DNA from: CANHEE01 sp049316985
GTDB taxonomy: Bacteria; Bacteroidota; Bacteroidia; Chitinophagales; Saprospiraceae
Length of the DNA stretch: 25,271 nt
Direction of reading: 5' to 3'
NCBI GenBank assembly: GCA_049316985.1
Contig: JBMOJB010000036.1
Span: 1-25,271, forward strand
Shown: piece after piece, positions 1 to 8,197 of the stretch
Layout: each line of letters begins with the position of its first letter
Position numbering within the stretch: position 1 is the first letter of the stretch
Made by a program: the position numbers and the translations under genes
Notes under the pieces: generated by a model
What the model saw: the letters and a program-made list of their open reading frames with translations, nothing else
Told to the model about the DNA's origin: nothing
Databases searched by the model: none

Positions 1-72
1 CGTTTGGCGGCTTCGCCGTTTGGTGCGCTGCGCGCGTTTGTTGGCTTCGCCGTTTATTGCGCTGCGCGCGTT
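1..72. repeat. Imperfect direct repeat of GC-rich hairpins, period 34 bp
   Basis: Two 30-nt units, at 9-38 and 43-72, agree at 28 of 30 positions (GG versus AT in the middle). Each unit holds two small inverted repeats, GGC-TTC-GCC and GCGC-TGC-GCGC. The block is much richer in G+C than its surroundings and is followed at once by a TTCGTAA-type heptamer array that runs into the lepA stop codon. The left end is cut by the window edge, so more units may exist. It looks like an intergenic repeat rather than coding DNA; no gene is seen in it. Confidence 0.75.
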
Positions 73-83
73 ACTACATATCT

Positions 84-118
84 ATTTCGTAATTCGTAAT
101 TCGTAATTCTTAATTATT
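84..118. repeat. AATTCGT heptamer array overlapping the lepA stop
   Basis: Five consecutive 7-bp units (ATTTCGT, AATTCGT twice, AATTCTT, AATTATT) cover the 3' flank of lepA. The lepA stop codon (110-112, minus strand) lies inside the array. This is the same unit found before the cytochrome gene and after recQ and the lysozyme gene. Confidence 0.8.
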
Positions 119-1918
119 CAATTTAAGTACATCAAGGAACGCCTTTTGCGGCACTTCCACATTGCCGATCTGGCGCATTTTCTTCTTTCCTTCTTTTTGC
201 TTTTCCAATAGTTTACGTTTACGGGAGATATCTCCTCCGTAACATTTAGCGGTTACGTCTTTTCTCATCGCGGATATCGTTTCGCGAGCGATGATTTTGG
301 CTCCGATACCTGCTTGAATAGCAATTACGAATTGTTGACGAGGCAATAGTTCCTTTAACTTTGCACACATTTTTCTCCCCAGCGCTTCCGCTTTCGTGCG
401 GTGAACGAGTGCAGAAAGTGCATCTACATTATCGCCATTTAATTTGATGTCCAATTTCACCAGATCTGCCTGGCGATAGTCGAGTGGAGAATAATCGAAT
501 GAAGCATATCCTCTCGAAATGGATTTTAACCGGTCATAGAAATCGAAGACTATTTCAGCCAAAGGCATTTCGAAAAACAATTCTACCCGGGAAGGTGACA
601 AGTAACTTTGCTTAGTCATAAAACCCCGCTTGTCCATACACAACTCCATAATCGAACCGATGTATTCGGGCTTAGTAATGATGGCTGCTCTAATATAAGG
701 TTCTTCTACGAATTCCAGACTACTTGGATCAGGAAGATCGTTAGGTGTATTTACTTTACATCTTTCCGAATCTCTTTTGGTGGATTTAGCGATGTAGCTC
801 ACGTTTGGTACTGTGGTGATTACTTCTTGATTGAATTCTCTGCTTAGCCGTTCTTGAATAATTTCCAAATGCAGCATGCCAAGGAATCCACAGCGAAATC
901 CAAATCCCAGTGCTGCAGAACTCTCAGGTTCGAATGTAAGTGAAGCATCGTTCAGTTGTAATTTTTCCAGGCTATCGCGAAGGTCTTCAAAGTCATCGTT
1001 ATCAATCGGATAAATTCCCGCGAATACCATTGGTTTCACGTCTTCAAAACCATGAATAGCGACACCGGGATTGGCTACTGAAGTAATGGTATCACCTACT
1101 TTAATCTCTTTAGCGTTTTTCACTCCTGTAATCAAATATCCAACATTACCGGCAGAAATTTCAGTCTTGGGCGTCATATCAAGTTCCAGTACGCCGATTT
1201 CCATCGCATCATATTGCTTGTTAGTTGCAATAAAGCGAACCTTTTCTCCTTTCTTAAGTGTACCATTGACCATTTTAAAATAAGCAATAATACCACGAAA
1301 AGAGTTGAACATTGAATCAAAGATAAGAGCTTGTGGCGGCGCATTCACATCGCCCTTAGGCGGATGAATTCGTGCTACAACCGCTTCTAAAATTTCGGGT
1401 ACACCCATTCCTGTTTTTCCGGAAGCCAATAAAATATCTTCTTTCTTACAACCAATAATCTCAATAATCTGATCGGATACTTCATCAATCATGGCATTTT
1501 CCATGTCGATTTTATTCAAGATCGGAATGATTTCCAGATTGTGCTCGATAGCCATGTACAGGTTGCTGATTGTCTGTGCTTGAATACCTTGTGTCGCATC
1601 CACCAACAAAAGCGCCCCTTCACATGCAGCAATAGAGCGAGAAACCTCATAGGCAAAATCCACATGCCCGGGAGTATCAATCATATTTAAGGTATATTCA
1701 TGACCATCTTTCGCATTGTAATACATCTGTATTGCGTGGCTTTTGATGGTAATCCCTCTTTCTCTTTCAAGATCCATATTGTCAAGCAACTGCGCTTTCA
1801 TATCTCTTGCTTTCACAGAATTGGTCGTTTCCAGCAATCGGTCTGAGAGTGTGCTTTTACCATGGTCAATGTGTGCGATTACACAAAAATTTCGAATATA
1901 ATTCAGATCTCCTGTCAT
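110..1918 (-). CDS. lepA: Elongation factor 4 (LepA), back-translocating ribosomal GTPase
   Basis: A 602-residue translational GTPase of full LepA length. The G1 motif AHIDHGKST lies at about residues 15-23, DTPGH at 81-85 and NKID at 135-138. The EF-G-like domains II, III and V follow, then the LepA-specific C-terminal domain with its conserved KRKLLEKQKEGKKKMR segment near the end. LepA acts on cytosolic ribosomes and is thought to promote back-translocation or help initiation and 30S assembly. The ATG at 1918 gives the usual short N-terminus ahead of the G domain. A TATCTTTG -7 element lies about 90 nt upstream on the minus strand, so the gene probably has its own promoter. The stop codon falls inside a heptamer repeat array. 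Identification is very secure. Confidence 0.98.
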   Translation of the reverse strand: MTGDLNYIRNFCVIAHIDHGKSTLSDRLLETTNSVKARDMKAQLLDNMDLERERGITIKSHAIQMYYNAKDGHEYTLNMIDTPGHVDFAYEVSRSIAACEGALLLVDATQGIQAQTISNLYMAIEHNLEIIPILNKIDMENAMIDEVSDQIIEIIGCKKEDILLASGKTGMGVPEILEAVVARIHPPKGDVNAPPQALIFDSMFNSFRGIIAYFKMVNGTLKKGEKVRFIATNKQYDAMEIGVLELDMTPKTEISAGNVGYLITGVKNAKEIKVGDTITSVANPGVAIHGFEDVKPMVFAGIYPIDNDDFEDLRDSLEKLQLNDASLTFEPESSAALGFGFRCGFLGMLHLEIIQERLSREFNQEVITTVPNVSYIAKSTKRDSERCKVNTPNDLPDPSSLEFVEEPYIRAAIITKPEYIGSIMELCMDKRGFMTKQSYLSPSRVELFFEMPLAEIVFDFYDRLKSISRGYASFDYSPLDYRQADLVKLDIKLNGDNVDALSALVHRTKAEALGRKMCAKLKELLPRQQFVIAIQAGIGAKIIARETISAMRKDVTAKCYGGDISRKRKLLEKQKEGKKKMRQIGNVEVPQKAFLDVLKLNN

Positions 1919-2010
1919 TTATTTACTTTAATATTCCTAATACTATATAATTAATATTTTGACTATCAATAATTTACATTGAAGTGTCAATCTTTTTCTC
2001 AAACTTGCTG

Positions 2011-2018
2011 CAAAGATA
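2011..2018 (-). promoter_or_regulatory. Bacteroidota -7 element for lepA
   Basis: On the minus strand this reads TATCTTTG, an exact match to the Bacteroidota TAnnTTTG consensus. It would start transcription about 85-90 nt before the lepA ATG. I see no TTG/TTTG -33 element at the usual 17-23 nt distance, so the call rests on the -7 match alone. Confidence 0.5.
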
Positions 2019-2142
2019 TACTTTTTTGTACTAAAAATAAGAAGAGTTTCAAAGTTTGTAGAACTGGTGTAGATACCTTAAAAATGTGGCTAAATGTCGA
2101 ATTGTATGGGTAATTGAATTTTGTAGCTTTTTGCAATAATAA

Positions 2143-2180
2143 TTTGAAAATTTGAAAATATTTAGATCAACTTCGTTGAT
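2143..2180. repeat. TTTGAAAA octamers beside a 6-bp hairpin with TTC loop
   Basis: Two TTTGAAAA units (2143-2158) are followed 7 nt later by ATCAAC-TTC-GTTGAT (2166-2180), a perfect 6-bp stem with a 3-nt loop. The layout, a short tandem array next to a TTC-loop hairpin, recurs at 8138, 18640 and elsewhere in this window. Confidence 0.6.
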
Positions 2181-2306
2181 GTCATTTGTTGTTTCTTTTT
2201 TTTATTAACAAATTGACAGCATGAAATATTTTACTAATTCTATCGCCAACCTTTGATTATCTGTGAAAAAGGGCCTCGATACTACAAAAGAACTGTTAAG
2301 TAGGCC

Positions 2307-2327
2307 AAAAAAGACTCCGAAGGAGTC
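2307..2327 (-). terminator. Rho-independent terminator for the DUF5686 gene
   Basis: Read on the minus strand: GACTCC-TTC-GGAGTC, a perfect 6-bp G+C-containing stem with a 3-nt loop, followed directly by six T residues. It lies about 120 nt after the stop codon of the outer-membrane protein gene (2449). A weaker second stem (GGCCT at 2302-2306 with 2272-2276) followed by CTTTTT lies just beyond it. Both would protect lepA from read-through. Confidence 0.75.
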
Positions 2328-2334
2328 ATTAGTA

Positions 2335-2366
2335 TCATCAAATTTTCAAATTTTCAAATCATCAAA
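2335..2366. repeat. Octamer array TCATCAAA/TTTTCAAA
   Basis: Four 8-bp units in the order TCATCAAA, TTTTCAAA, TTTTCAAA, TCATCAAA. On the minus strand these read TTTGATGA and TTTGAAAA, the same two octamers that alternate after the thiolase gene at 23709-23740. The array lies between the terminator hairpin and the 3' end of the DUF5686 gene. Confidence 0.75.
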
Positions 2367-2448
2367 TTTGGATGTATCTATCTCAGAAAATCTAAAATTA
2401 CTCCACACTAATCAGCAGAGACCCAAAAATGTTTAGGTGTTGAGGTGT

Positions 2449-4986
2449 TTAGAAATCGAAATCGAAAAGTGCTTTAATTCCCCATTTCTGAATATCGGGT
2501 TGACTGAGGTAATTGAGGCGCCAAATATAATCAATACGAAGAAAACCAAAAATATTGCTGATCCCGGCACTTGCCTCCATATAGGGAACATTGCCTAAAG
2601 CTCTCGTGATTGGCAGCATTTTGTCATTAACTGGGAATTTAAGCAATTGATTAGTTGAACTTGGAATGTTTTGGGAATCCAACCCTCCGTATACTGCCTT
2701 GAAGCTGACTCCTTCTCTTAGCCTTAATTTTTTTACAGCTGGGATTCTATTGAGTACGATACCGCCAAAATTGTGGTTGACGTGCATCATCACATATTTA
2801 TCGCTTACAAACTCCAGGTAGTTCATCAAATTAAAGCCGTTGTTATCAAAGAAATATCCCTGATTCGTGCGGTGTATTTCAAGTAGTGGATAGGAAACTT
2901 GTCCAAAGACCCGACCAGCTTCAACCGCAAATTTGGTCCTGCCCATTATTCCCAGAAAAAGGGTTTTGTCCATTCGCAAACTAGCTCTTTGAAAAGCATA
3001 GTCACTTCCCAACAATCCCTTGACAGCGACTTTATATTGAAATAAAAAAACAGGAAACTTGCTCGTAATATTGCTTCGGGATTGAACACCCTGAAAAATT
3101 CTCTCATTGGGAGCATAGCGTATCCATATGCCCAATTCACTAGTTACTGCATTGTTGTCATTGCGATTGTTCTGAGGCTCAGAAAAAAAATCTGCAGCTT
3201 CCTTAACTGTCCTGTGCCGGGCGAAAACACTATAGCTAAATCTATTTTTATATTCTTTTACATAGTCAATATTGTAAACGTCATTCCAAAGTAGTCGATT
3301 GGTACCTGTACGCTGCAAGGAGTTAACCAGTCCTTGACCAGCATTGGATGCAAATCCCGGAAAATACAAATCGTGGTCATATGAAAACCTGATTTGATTG
3401 GAAGGAAATCTACTTGGGCGCGCTCCCTTGAATGCTATAGTCGTGCTTATTCCATATTTAAATTCTTTGTCCAATAGTCCATAAGCTCCATACGCTTTAA
3501 AACGCATGTGCTTGAAATGCCGGTCTGCAGTTCTCAAACTAAGTTGTACACGCGCTCCTTCCAGATCATTGTAGCGAAGCAAATTGCCTATTTCTCCTAC
3601 TTCAAGAATTCCCACTCTTTGATATCCCCTGCTCATCAACATACTTAGCGATTTCATCGCCCGAAACAAAGTAGTACCCTTTACTGAATCAACCATCGTC
3701 TTAATTTCGGATTCTGCGTGGTTTAACTGTTCATGCCGTTTTTCCAGCCAAAATTCAGGTGTACGTTCCATTGCACCGGTATCTCTAAGCAAATTCATGC
3801 TTCCAGTATATAAGGAATCAGGTTGAGGAAAATTAATCTTATAATTTCGGTAGCTATTGGATTTCATCGCCAACAAACTTCTACCTTCTCTGTTTTTCCA
3901 GATTTTCATATCCAGTAAAACCAGATCACTGTTCAGAAGTAAGCGTCGCTCTTTCCCTTCCCCTTGAAATGCAAAATCTTGTTTAATTCTGATTTCCGAA
4001 ACCCAGTTCAGGTTGATGTCTTTCGAAATCCCCATATCTACGCTTTGCACTGCATAGGTTGAATCCAACACAACCATCAGGTTTCCAATAAAAGCTAGAT
4101 CATTTTTGTTTATTGGACTAAAGAAAACCCGGGCGTAATTTTTTTCAGCTGTTTTAACAGTATCAGTAATATAAAAACGATAAAATGTTGTAGCATTGGA
4201 AGATAGCGGTCCGACAAATTGCTTATTTAATAAAGTAATTATTGGCTCATAAATATCGATATCAGTATATAAATTGGTGATGTATGTAGAAACACCATCC
4301 TTATCGATATCATAATCATCTTCAATGGCTGTCTGGCGTTCACCGAGAAGCAATTCCTTTTTACTTCCGGGATTTTTTCGGTAGTAAGTGGTAAGCAATC
4401 GTTCCCGAAGATAAAATGGCAAAGCAACCTTTTGGTTGATTTGATTGGTATCACAAAAATCAAAAGCAAACTCAAAAGGATTAAAGTACCAGCGGTTTTT
4501 GAACTTCTCTGTAACCCCATTCAAATCCATTCTTAACCTTTCGTGGGTATCAAACTGGTAAAAAGGCAACGCATCCTTTCGATTTTCATCTTTATGCAAA
4601 AAAACCTGATGAATAAGATCAACAGCAGGGTTTTTTCTTTTGTATTTGTCAGGATGGACTGTAATTTCTTTTAAAATGGCTTCCATCGCGCGAAGTTCAA
4701 CGGAAATTTCGTTGTGCTGATTTGCTTTAACTTTGATGAATTTGGTCTCGTAACCCAGGCACGATACCTTTATTTCTTTTTGGGCATCTACAGATTCTAT
4801 CAAAAATCGCCCATAATGGTCGGTTGAAGTTCCTGCACTTCCATTATTGAATTGAATATTGGCAAAAGGAATTACCTCTTTAGACCTCGAATCCAATACA
4901 AGCCCGGAAACAGTAGTCTGTTTCTGAGCAAAAACCGAAAAAAAAGGCATACAAAAAGCTGTAAAAAGAATAAAGAGAACTCGCAA
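2449..4986 (-). CDS. DUF5686-family outer-membrane protein with carboxypeptidase-like regulatory domain
   Basis: An 845-residue protein starting with a clear signal peptide (MRVLFILFTAFCMPFFSVFA, then QKQ). Residues about 24-105 form a carboxypeptidase-D regulatory-like beta-sandwich (TVSGLVLDSRSKEVIPFANI, ... GYETKFIKV), as found at the N-terminus of many Bacteroidota outer-membrane proteins. The long remainder resembles the DUF5686 family: alternating polar and aromatic strands consistent with a beta-barrel, ending in aromatic F-D-F as is usual for barrel assembly signals. There is no TonB box or plug domain that I can recognise, so it is not a classical SusC. The substrate is unknown. A TAATTTTG -7 element lies about 25 nt upstream and a terminator lies downstream, so it is probably monocistronic. 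Family call good, function unknown. Confidence 0.85.
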   Translation of the reverse strand: MRVLFILFTAFCMPFFSVFAQKQTTVSGLVLDSRSKEVIPFANIQFNNGSAGTSTDHYGRFLIESVDAQKEIKVSCLGYETKFIKVKANQHNEISVELRAMEAILKEITVHPDKYKRKNPAVDLIHQVFLHKDENRKDALPFYQFDTHERLRMDLNGVTEKFKNRWYFNPFEFAFDFCDTNQINQKVALPFYLRERLLTTYYRKNPGSKKELLLGERQTAIEDDYDIDKDGVSTYITNLYTDIDIYEPIITLLNKQFVGPLSSNATTFYRFYITDTVKTAEKNYARVFFSPINKNDLAFIGNLMVVLDSTYAVQSVDMGISKDINLNWVSEIRIKQDFAFQGEGKERRLLLNSDLVLLDMKIWKNREGRSLLAMKSNSYRNYKINFPQPDSLYTGSMNLLRDTGAMERTPEFWLEKRHEQLNHAESEIKTMVDSVKGTTLFRAMKSLSMLMSRGYQRVGILEVGEIGNLLRYNDLEGARVQLSLRTADRHFKHMRFKAYGAYGLLDKEFKYGISTTIAFKGARPSRFPSNQIRFSYDHDLYFPGFASNAGQGLVNSLQRTGTNRLLWNDVYNIDYVKEYKNRFSYSVFARHRTVKEAADFFSEPQNNRNDNNAVTSELGIWIRYAPNERIFQGVQSRSNITSKFPVFLFQYKVAVKGLLGSDYAFQRASLRMDKTLFLGIMGRTKFAVEAGRVFGQVSYPLLEIHRTNQGYFFDNNGFNLMNYLEFVSDKYVMMHVNHNFGGIVLNRIPAVKKLRLREGVSFKAVYGGLDSQNIPSSTNQLLKFPVNDKMLPITRALGNVPYMEASAGISNIFGFLRIDYIWRLNYLSQPDIQKWGIKALFDFDF

Positions 4987-5011
4987 AATGATATTTTTTA
5001 TCCTAAAGGAA

Positions 5012-5019
5012 CAAAATTA
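5012..5019 (-). promoter_or_regulatory. Putative -7 element for the DUF5686 gene
   Basis: Minus strand TAATTTTG matches TAnnTTTG and sits about 26 nt before the ATG at 4986. This gives a short leader, as is common in Bacteroidota. No -33 element was recognised. Confidence 0.45.
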
Positions 5020-5156
5020 GAAAGGTCAAGTTGTATGAACGCCATTTTTTGACTAAAAGTCTGATTCAAACGGTAGATTTATATAAAATAGCACAAAAAA
5101 GAAATATATAAGTAAATTTCACCAGTATATCGCTCCTGTTAATCTTATGATTAAGA

Positions 5157-5582
5157 TCAGAATTTTCCTTTTAGATATGTGATGGCTAGTTGATATGCTT
5201 CTTTGGCATTGGCTTCATCGTATTTCGGATTACTTGGATTTGCAAATGCGTGAGCCGCATCGAAAATGCGGTAATTGAGCACTTTGTCTGCTTTTTTCAT
5301 ATTCGCAGCAAATTCTTCGATAACTTTCTTAGAAATGTAATCTTCAGTGGCAAATAAACCCAAAACATCGCTGTTCAGTTCCTTGAGTTTTTCGACGTCC
5401 TTGACTGGCATACCATAGTACATCACTGTACCGACATTCTGCTTTCCGCACAGGAGCGCAGATCTCAATGACCATGCACCTCCAAAACACCAGCCAACAT
5501 TGGCGATACTTGCCTTTTTGCCGGAAAAATCAACTGCTCCCTTGATGATATTTTCAAGACGATCCACTTTAGTTTCTGTCAT
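5157..5582 (-). pseudogene. Dienelactone hydrolase family protein, C-terminal part of a frameshifted gene
   Basis: This 141-residue frame holds the catalytic half of a dienelactone-hydrolase-type alpha/beta hydrolase. It has the nucleophile elbow G-W-C-F-G-G (Cys about residue 32), the acid in FATEDYIS, and the His in DAAHAFANP. The strands and helices leading up to the elbow are missing here and lie in the upstream fragment (5579-6046). The two frames overlap by four bases (ATGA), which could allow translational coupling. However, the frame of this fragment stays open upstream of its ATG and encodes family-like residues (YDGKLATNRQEAGKF), so the ATG is probably only an internal Met of a once continuous protein. 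The substrate is unknown; the family hydrolyses dienelactones and other esters. Confidence 0.8.
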
Positions 5583-6046
5583 GAATTTACCGGCTTCCTG
5601 GCGATTGGTTGCCAGTTTGCCGTCGTAACTATGGCCAGCACATTTACATTTTCGCCCAGATCTTGGTAGAAAATGTCAGCTTGCTTCTTGATGTAGTCAT
5701 TCAACCCCCACCATTCCTGATAGACAAACAACCATTTGTCTGACTTTTTTTTGGCTTTAATATAGTAAGCATTGGCGTTTTGTCCATCCGCAACTTTAAA
5801 ATCAATCATTTTGCCTTTTCCATTGTATTGAAAGGACAATGGGCTTTGATGAAAAGCCTGAAAAGTCGGATCAAATGCAAACTGTCGCAAATCGTCGGGC
5901 GGAGCGGTATGGCACATGACCATTTTTCTTAGTTCCACTTTCTTAGGAGTAAAAGCCAAAAACAGCAGTATGCTTATAAACACGGTGGCTGTTGAAAATA
6001 GTATCTTGTTGATAATGGTAGATTTTAGATGTGAAAATAATCGCAC
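5579..6046 (-). pseudogene. Dienelactone hydrolase family protein, N-terminal part of a frameshifted gene
   Basis: A 155-residue frame beginning at GTG (6046). Residues about 15-33 form one hydrophobic segment (ILFSTATVFISILLFLAF), a signal anchor or uncleaved signal peptide. The family's N-terminal half follows, including MCHTAPPDDLRQFAFDPTF and the conserved QEWWGLNDYIKKQAD. The protein is family-like up to ENVNVLAI, then runs off into VTTANWQPIARKPVNS and stops. In the alternative frame the expected Y-D-G-K continues, so one base appears missing at about 5626-5634. Rejoined, the gene would encode about 300 residues with a full Cys-Asp-His triad. It is either a recent frameshift or a sequencing/assembly error. 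Confidence 0.8.
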
Positions 6047-6194
6047 TGCCTTCTAACACGATAAAACTGAAATAGTTTTTTGAGTTTTTCGAATAAGAAT
6101 GGTATGCTTCAAACTCCAACGATAAATGTGCAAAAAATCGATTTATTAAGTAAAATATAACATGTATAGTTCAAGGATTCAAAGTGATTTGACT

Positions 6195-6202
6195 TACTTT
6201 TG
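6195..6202 (+). promoter_or_regulatory. Bacteroidota -7 element for recQ
   Basis: TACTTTTG, an exact TAnnTTTG match and the same octamer as before the thiolase gene. It would start transcription near 6209, about 25 nt before the recQ ATG at 6234. No clear TTG sits at the -33 position. Confidence 0.5.
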
Positions 6203-6233
6203 CCTACCTTAGCCTTCGAAATTGAAAATAAAT

Positions 6234-8138
6234 ATGCATAACCCACGGGAGATCCTGCTTAAATACTGGAAATTTTCTGAATTTCGCCCTTTGCAGGAAG
6301 AAATTATCCAAAGTGTACTTGACGGCAAAGACACCCTCGCGCTCTTACCGACCGGAGGCGGAAAGTCCATTTGTTTTCAGGTACCTGCTTTGTGTCTGGA
6401 AGGAGTTTGTGTAGTCGTTTCTCCTTTGATTGCCTTAATGAAAGACCAGGTTTACAACCTCAAAAAGAGAAACATCCCTGCTGAGGCGATTTTTTCAGGC
6501 ATGCCTTACCGCGATATAGACCGAATCCTGGATAATGCCGTTTATGGAGGTTTAAAATTTCTATACTTATCGCCGGAGCGCCTGAATTCTGAGCTCGTAC
6601 AAATAAGAATCAGTAAAATGAACATCTGCCTGATGGCAATTGATGAAGCACACTGTATCTCGCAATGGGGCTATGATTTTCGCCCTTCCTATTTGGAAAT
6701 CGCCAATATCAGAAAAATTCTTCCTCCGGCAACACCCCTTTTAGCTTTGACCGCGACCGCGACTCCTGAAGTAGTAGATGATATTCAGGCAAAACTGTGT
6801 TTTAAAATCAGACATGTTTTTCAAAAATCGTTTGAACGCAGCAACCTTTCCTACGTCGTTGCAGAAGTCGAGGATAAAACCGCAAAAGCAATTGATATCC
6901 TAAAAAAGGTGCCGGGAGCAAGTATTGTATATGTCAGAAACAGACGAATGACCAGGGAAATCGCATATGAACTTACTAGAAATGGGATAAACGCCGATTT
7001 TTATCATGCGGGACTGCCTGCTGAGGAGCGAAATAATAAGCAAGATGGTTGGATGCAAAATAAAATCCGTGTCATCGTAAGTACCAATGCTTTTGGGATG
7101 GGAATTGATAAACCTGATGTGCGGGTAGTGATACATATTGATCCGCCTGACAACCTGGAAGCATACTTTCAGGAAGCTGGACGGGCAGGTAGAGACGAAA
7201 AAAAATCGTACGCAGTACTATTGTACCACAGCAGAGACAAAGCAACACTTGAAAAAAATTACGAAGTCGCTTTCCCTGAATTGAAAACCGTCAGACAAGT
7301 GTATCGTGCCTTAGGATCCTATTTTCAAATTGGCATCGGAGCAACGGAGAATATTAGCTACGATTTCGATTTGATTGAATTTTGCAAAACTTACCGATTT
7401 GAACAACAATTGCAAGTGCTATCAAGTTTGAAAATACTGGAGCAAGCAGGTTGGCTGAGTTTATCAGAAGCTATTTTCATTCCTTCAAGTGTTTTTATTC
7501 GGGTCAGCAGAGAGGAGCTCTATGATTTTCAACTGAAGCATAAAGAAATAGACCTGACCGCCAAAGCGTTGACCAGGGCTTATCCTCATATCTTTACCCA
7601 AGCTGTATTTATCAATGAAAAGGCTATGGCACATTTTCTCAAAATTCGGGAAGATGAATTGCTCTCAAAATTAAATTACCTTGATGCTGAGGGAATAATT
7701 GAGTATTTCCCTCAGAAAGAAAAACCACAGCTCACTTTCATCAGAGAAAGGATCAGCGCAGAAGACCTTTCTTTTGACCACAAAATGTACACTTTTAGAA
7801 AAGAAAGGCATCTTTTCCGTATCGAAAAAGTTATCGAATACTGTGAAGCCAAAAGATGTAGAAGTAGGTTGTTATTGGAATATTTCGGACAGAAAACAGA
7901 AAAAAATTGTGGAGTTTGTGACTATTGCCTGGCTAACCTGCAGGAATCAATATCAAAGGAAGACTTTGAAAGGTATCAAAATAAAATCATTTCCATGTTA
8001 AAAAAGGAAGAACTAAGTATCAATCAAATTGTTAACTCATTTTCATCCAACAGACAGCAACGTATACTTAAGGTACTCGAATACATGGTCGATGAGGGTT
8101 TTGTACAAAAAAATGGAGAACAATTGAGGGTAGGATAG
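6234..8138 (+). CDS. recQ: RecQ-family ATP-dependent DNA helicase
   Basis: A superfamily 2, 3'-to-5' DNA helicase of 634 residues from the ATG at 6234. The open frame extends to a TTG at 6222, but the ATG fits the promoter and family N-terminus better. Motif 0 is FRPLQ (17-21), Walker A is LLPTGGGKS (37-45), motif II is DEAH (137-140), motif III is TATATP, and motif VI is QEAGRAGRD (313-321). The RecQ zinc-binding region follows with its four cysteines (CEAKRCR...CGVCDYC). The C-terminus holds a short winged-helix-like segment but no obvious HRDC domain, as in many Bacteroidota RecQ paralogues. Its role is in recombination and replication-fork repair in the cytoplasm. The last base of the stop codon is the first base of a 60-nt dispersed repeat. 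Confidence 0.95.
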   Translation: MHNPREILLKYWKFSEFRPLQEEIIQSVLDGKDTLALLPTGGGKSICFQVPALCLEGVCVVVSPLIALMKDQVYNLKKRNIPAEAIFSGMPYRDIDRILDNAVYGGLKFLYLSPERLNSELVQIRISKMNICLMAIDEAHCISQWGYDFRPSYLEIANIRKILPPATPLLALTATATPEVVDDIQAKLCFKIRHVFQKSFERSNLSYVVAEVEDKTAKAIDILKKVPGASIVYVRNRRMTREIAYELTRNGINADFYHAGLPAEERNNKQDGWMQNKIRVIVSTNAFGMGIDKPDVRVVIHIDPPDNLEAYFQEAGRAGRDEKKSYAVLLYHSRDKATLEKNYEVAFPELKTVRQVYRALGSYFQIGIGATENISYDFDLIEFCKTYRFEQQLQVLSSLKILEQAGWLSLSEAIFIPSSVFIRVSREELYDFQLKHKEIDLTAKALTRAYPHIFTQAVFINEKAMAHFLKIREDELLSKLNYLDAEGIIEYFPQKEKPQLTFIRERISAEDLSFDHKMYTFRKERHLFRIEKVIEYCEAKRCRSRLLLEYFGQKTEKNCGVCDYCLANLQESISKEDFERYQNKIISMLKKEELSINQIVNSFSSNRQQRILKVLEYMVDEGFVQKNGEQLRVG

Positions 8139-8197
8139 GAATTACGAATTACGAATTACGAATTACGAACTTGACTACCTTCGGTAGTTTGCGAATT
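8138..8197 (+). repeat. 60-nt dispersed heptamer-hairpin element, copy 1
   Basis: GG, then A plus four ATTACGA heptamers, then ACTTG, then the hairpin ACTACC-TTC-GGTAGT (8174-8188), then TTGCGAATT. The copy at 18640-18699 on the minus strand is identical at 58 of 60 positions: the loop is TAC instead of TTC, and there is one G/A change. Both copies follow directly on a gene's stop codon in the same relative orientation. The hairpin could act as a weak terminator, but only a short T-run follows it. Confidence 0.9.

Larger units (their letters stand above)
1919..2448. other. 530-nt intergenic region: lepA promoter, terminator, short repeats
   Basis: No convincing gene or RNA gene is seen. From left to right on the minus-strand logic, it holds the lepA leader and -7 element (2011-2018), two TTTGAAAA octamers (2143-2158) next to a hairpin ATCAAC-TTC-GTTGAT (2166-2180), a terminator hairpin (2307-2327), and four octamers of the TCATCAAA/TTTTCAAA type (2335-2366). 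Confidence 0.7.

Noticed and set aside
1919..2448. Possible tRNA or small RNA gene in the long gap upstream of lepA
   Set aside because: No cloverleaf, CCA end or G+C-rich structured block was found; only repeats, a terminator and promoter elements are visible.
2449..4986. Calling the large outer-membrane protein a SusC/TonB-dependent receptor
   Set aside because: The regulatory-like N-terminal domain is shared, but no TonB box or plug domain is recognisable and the protein is shorter than SusC.
6222..6233. TTG start adding four codons to recQ
   Set aside because: An ATG four codons later fits the RecQ N-terminus and the promoter spacing.
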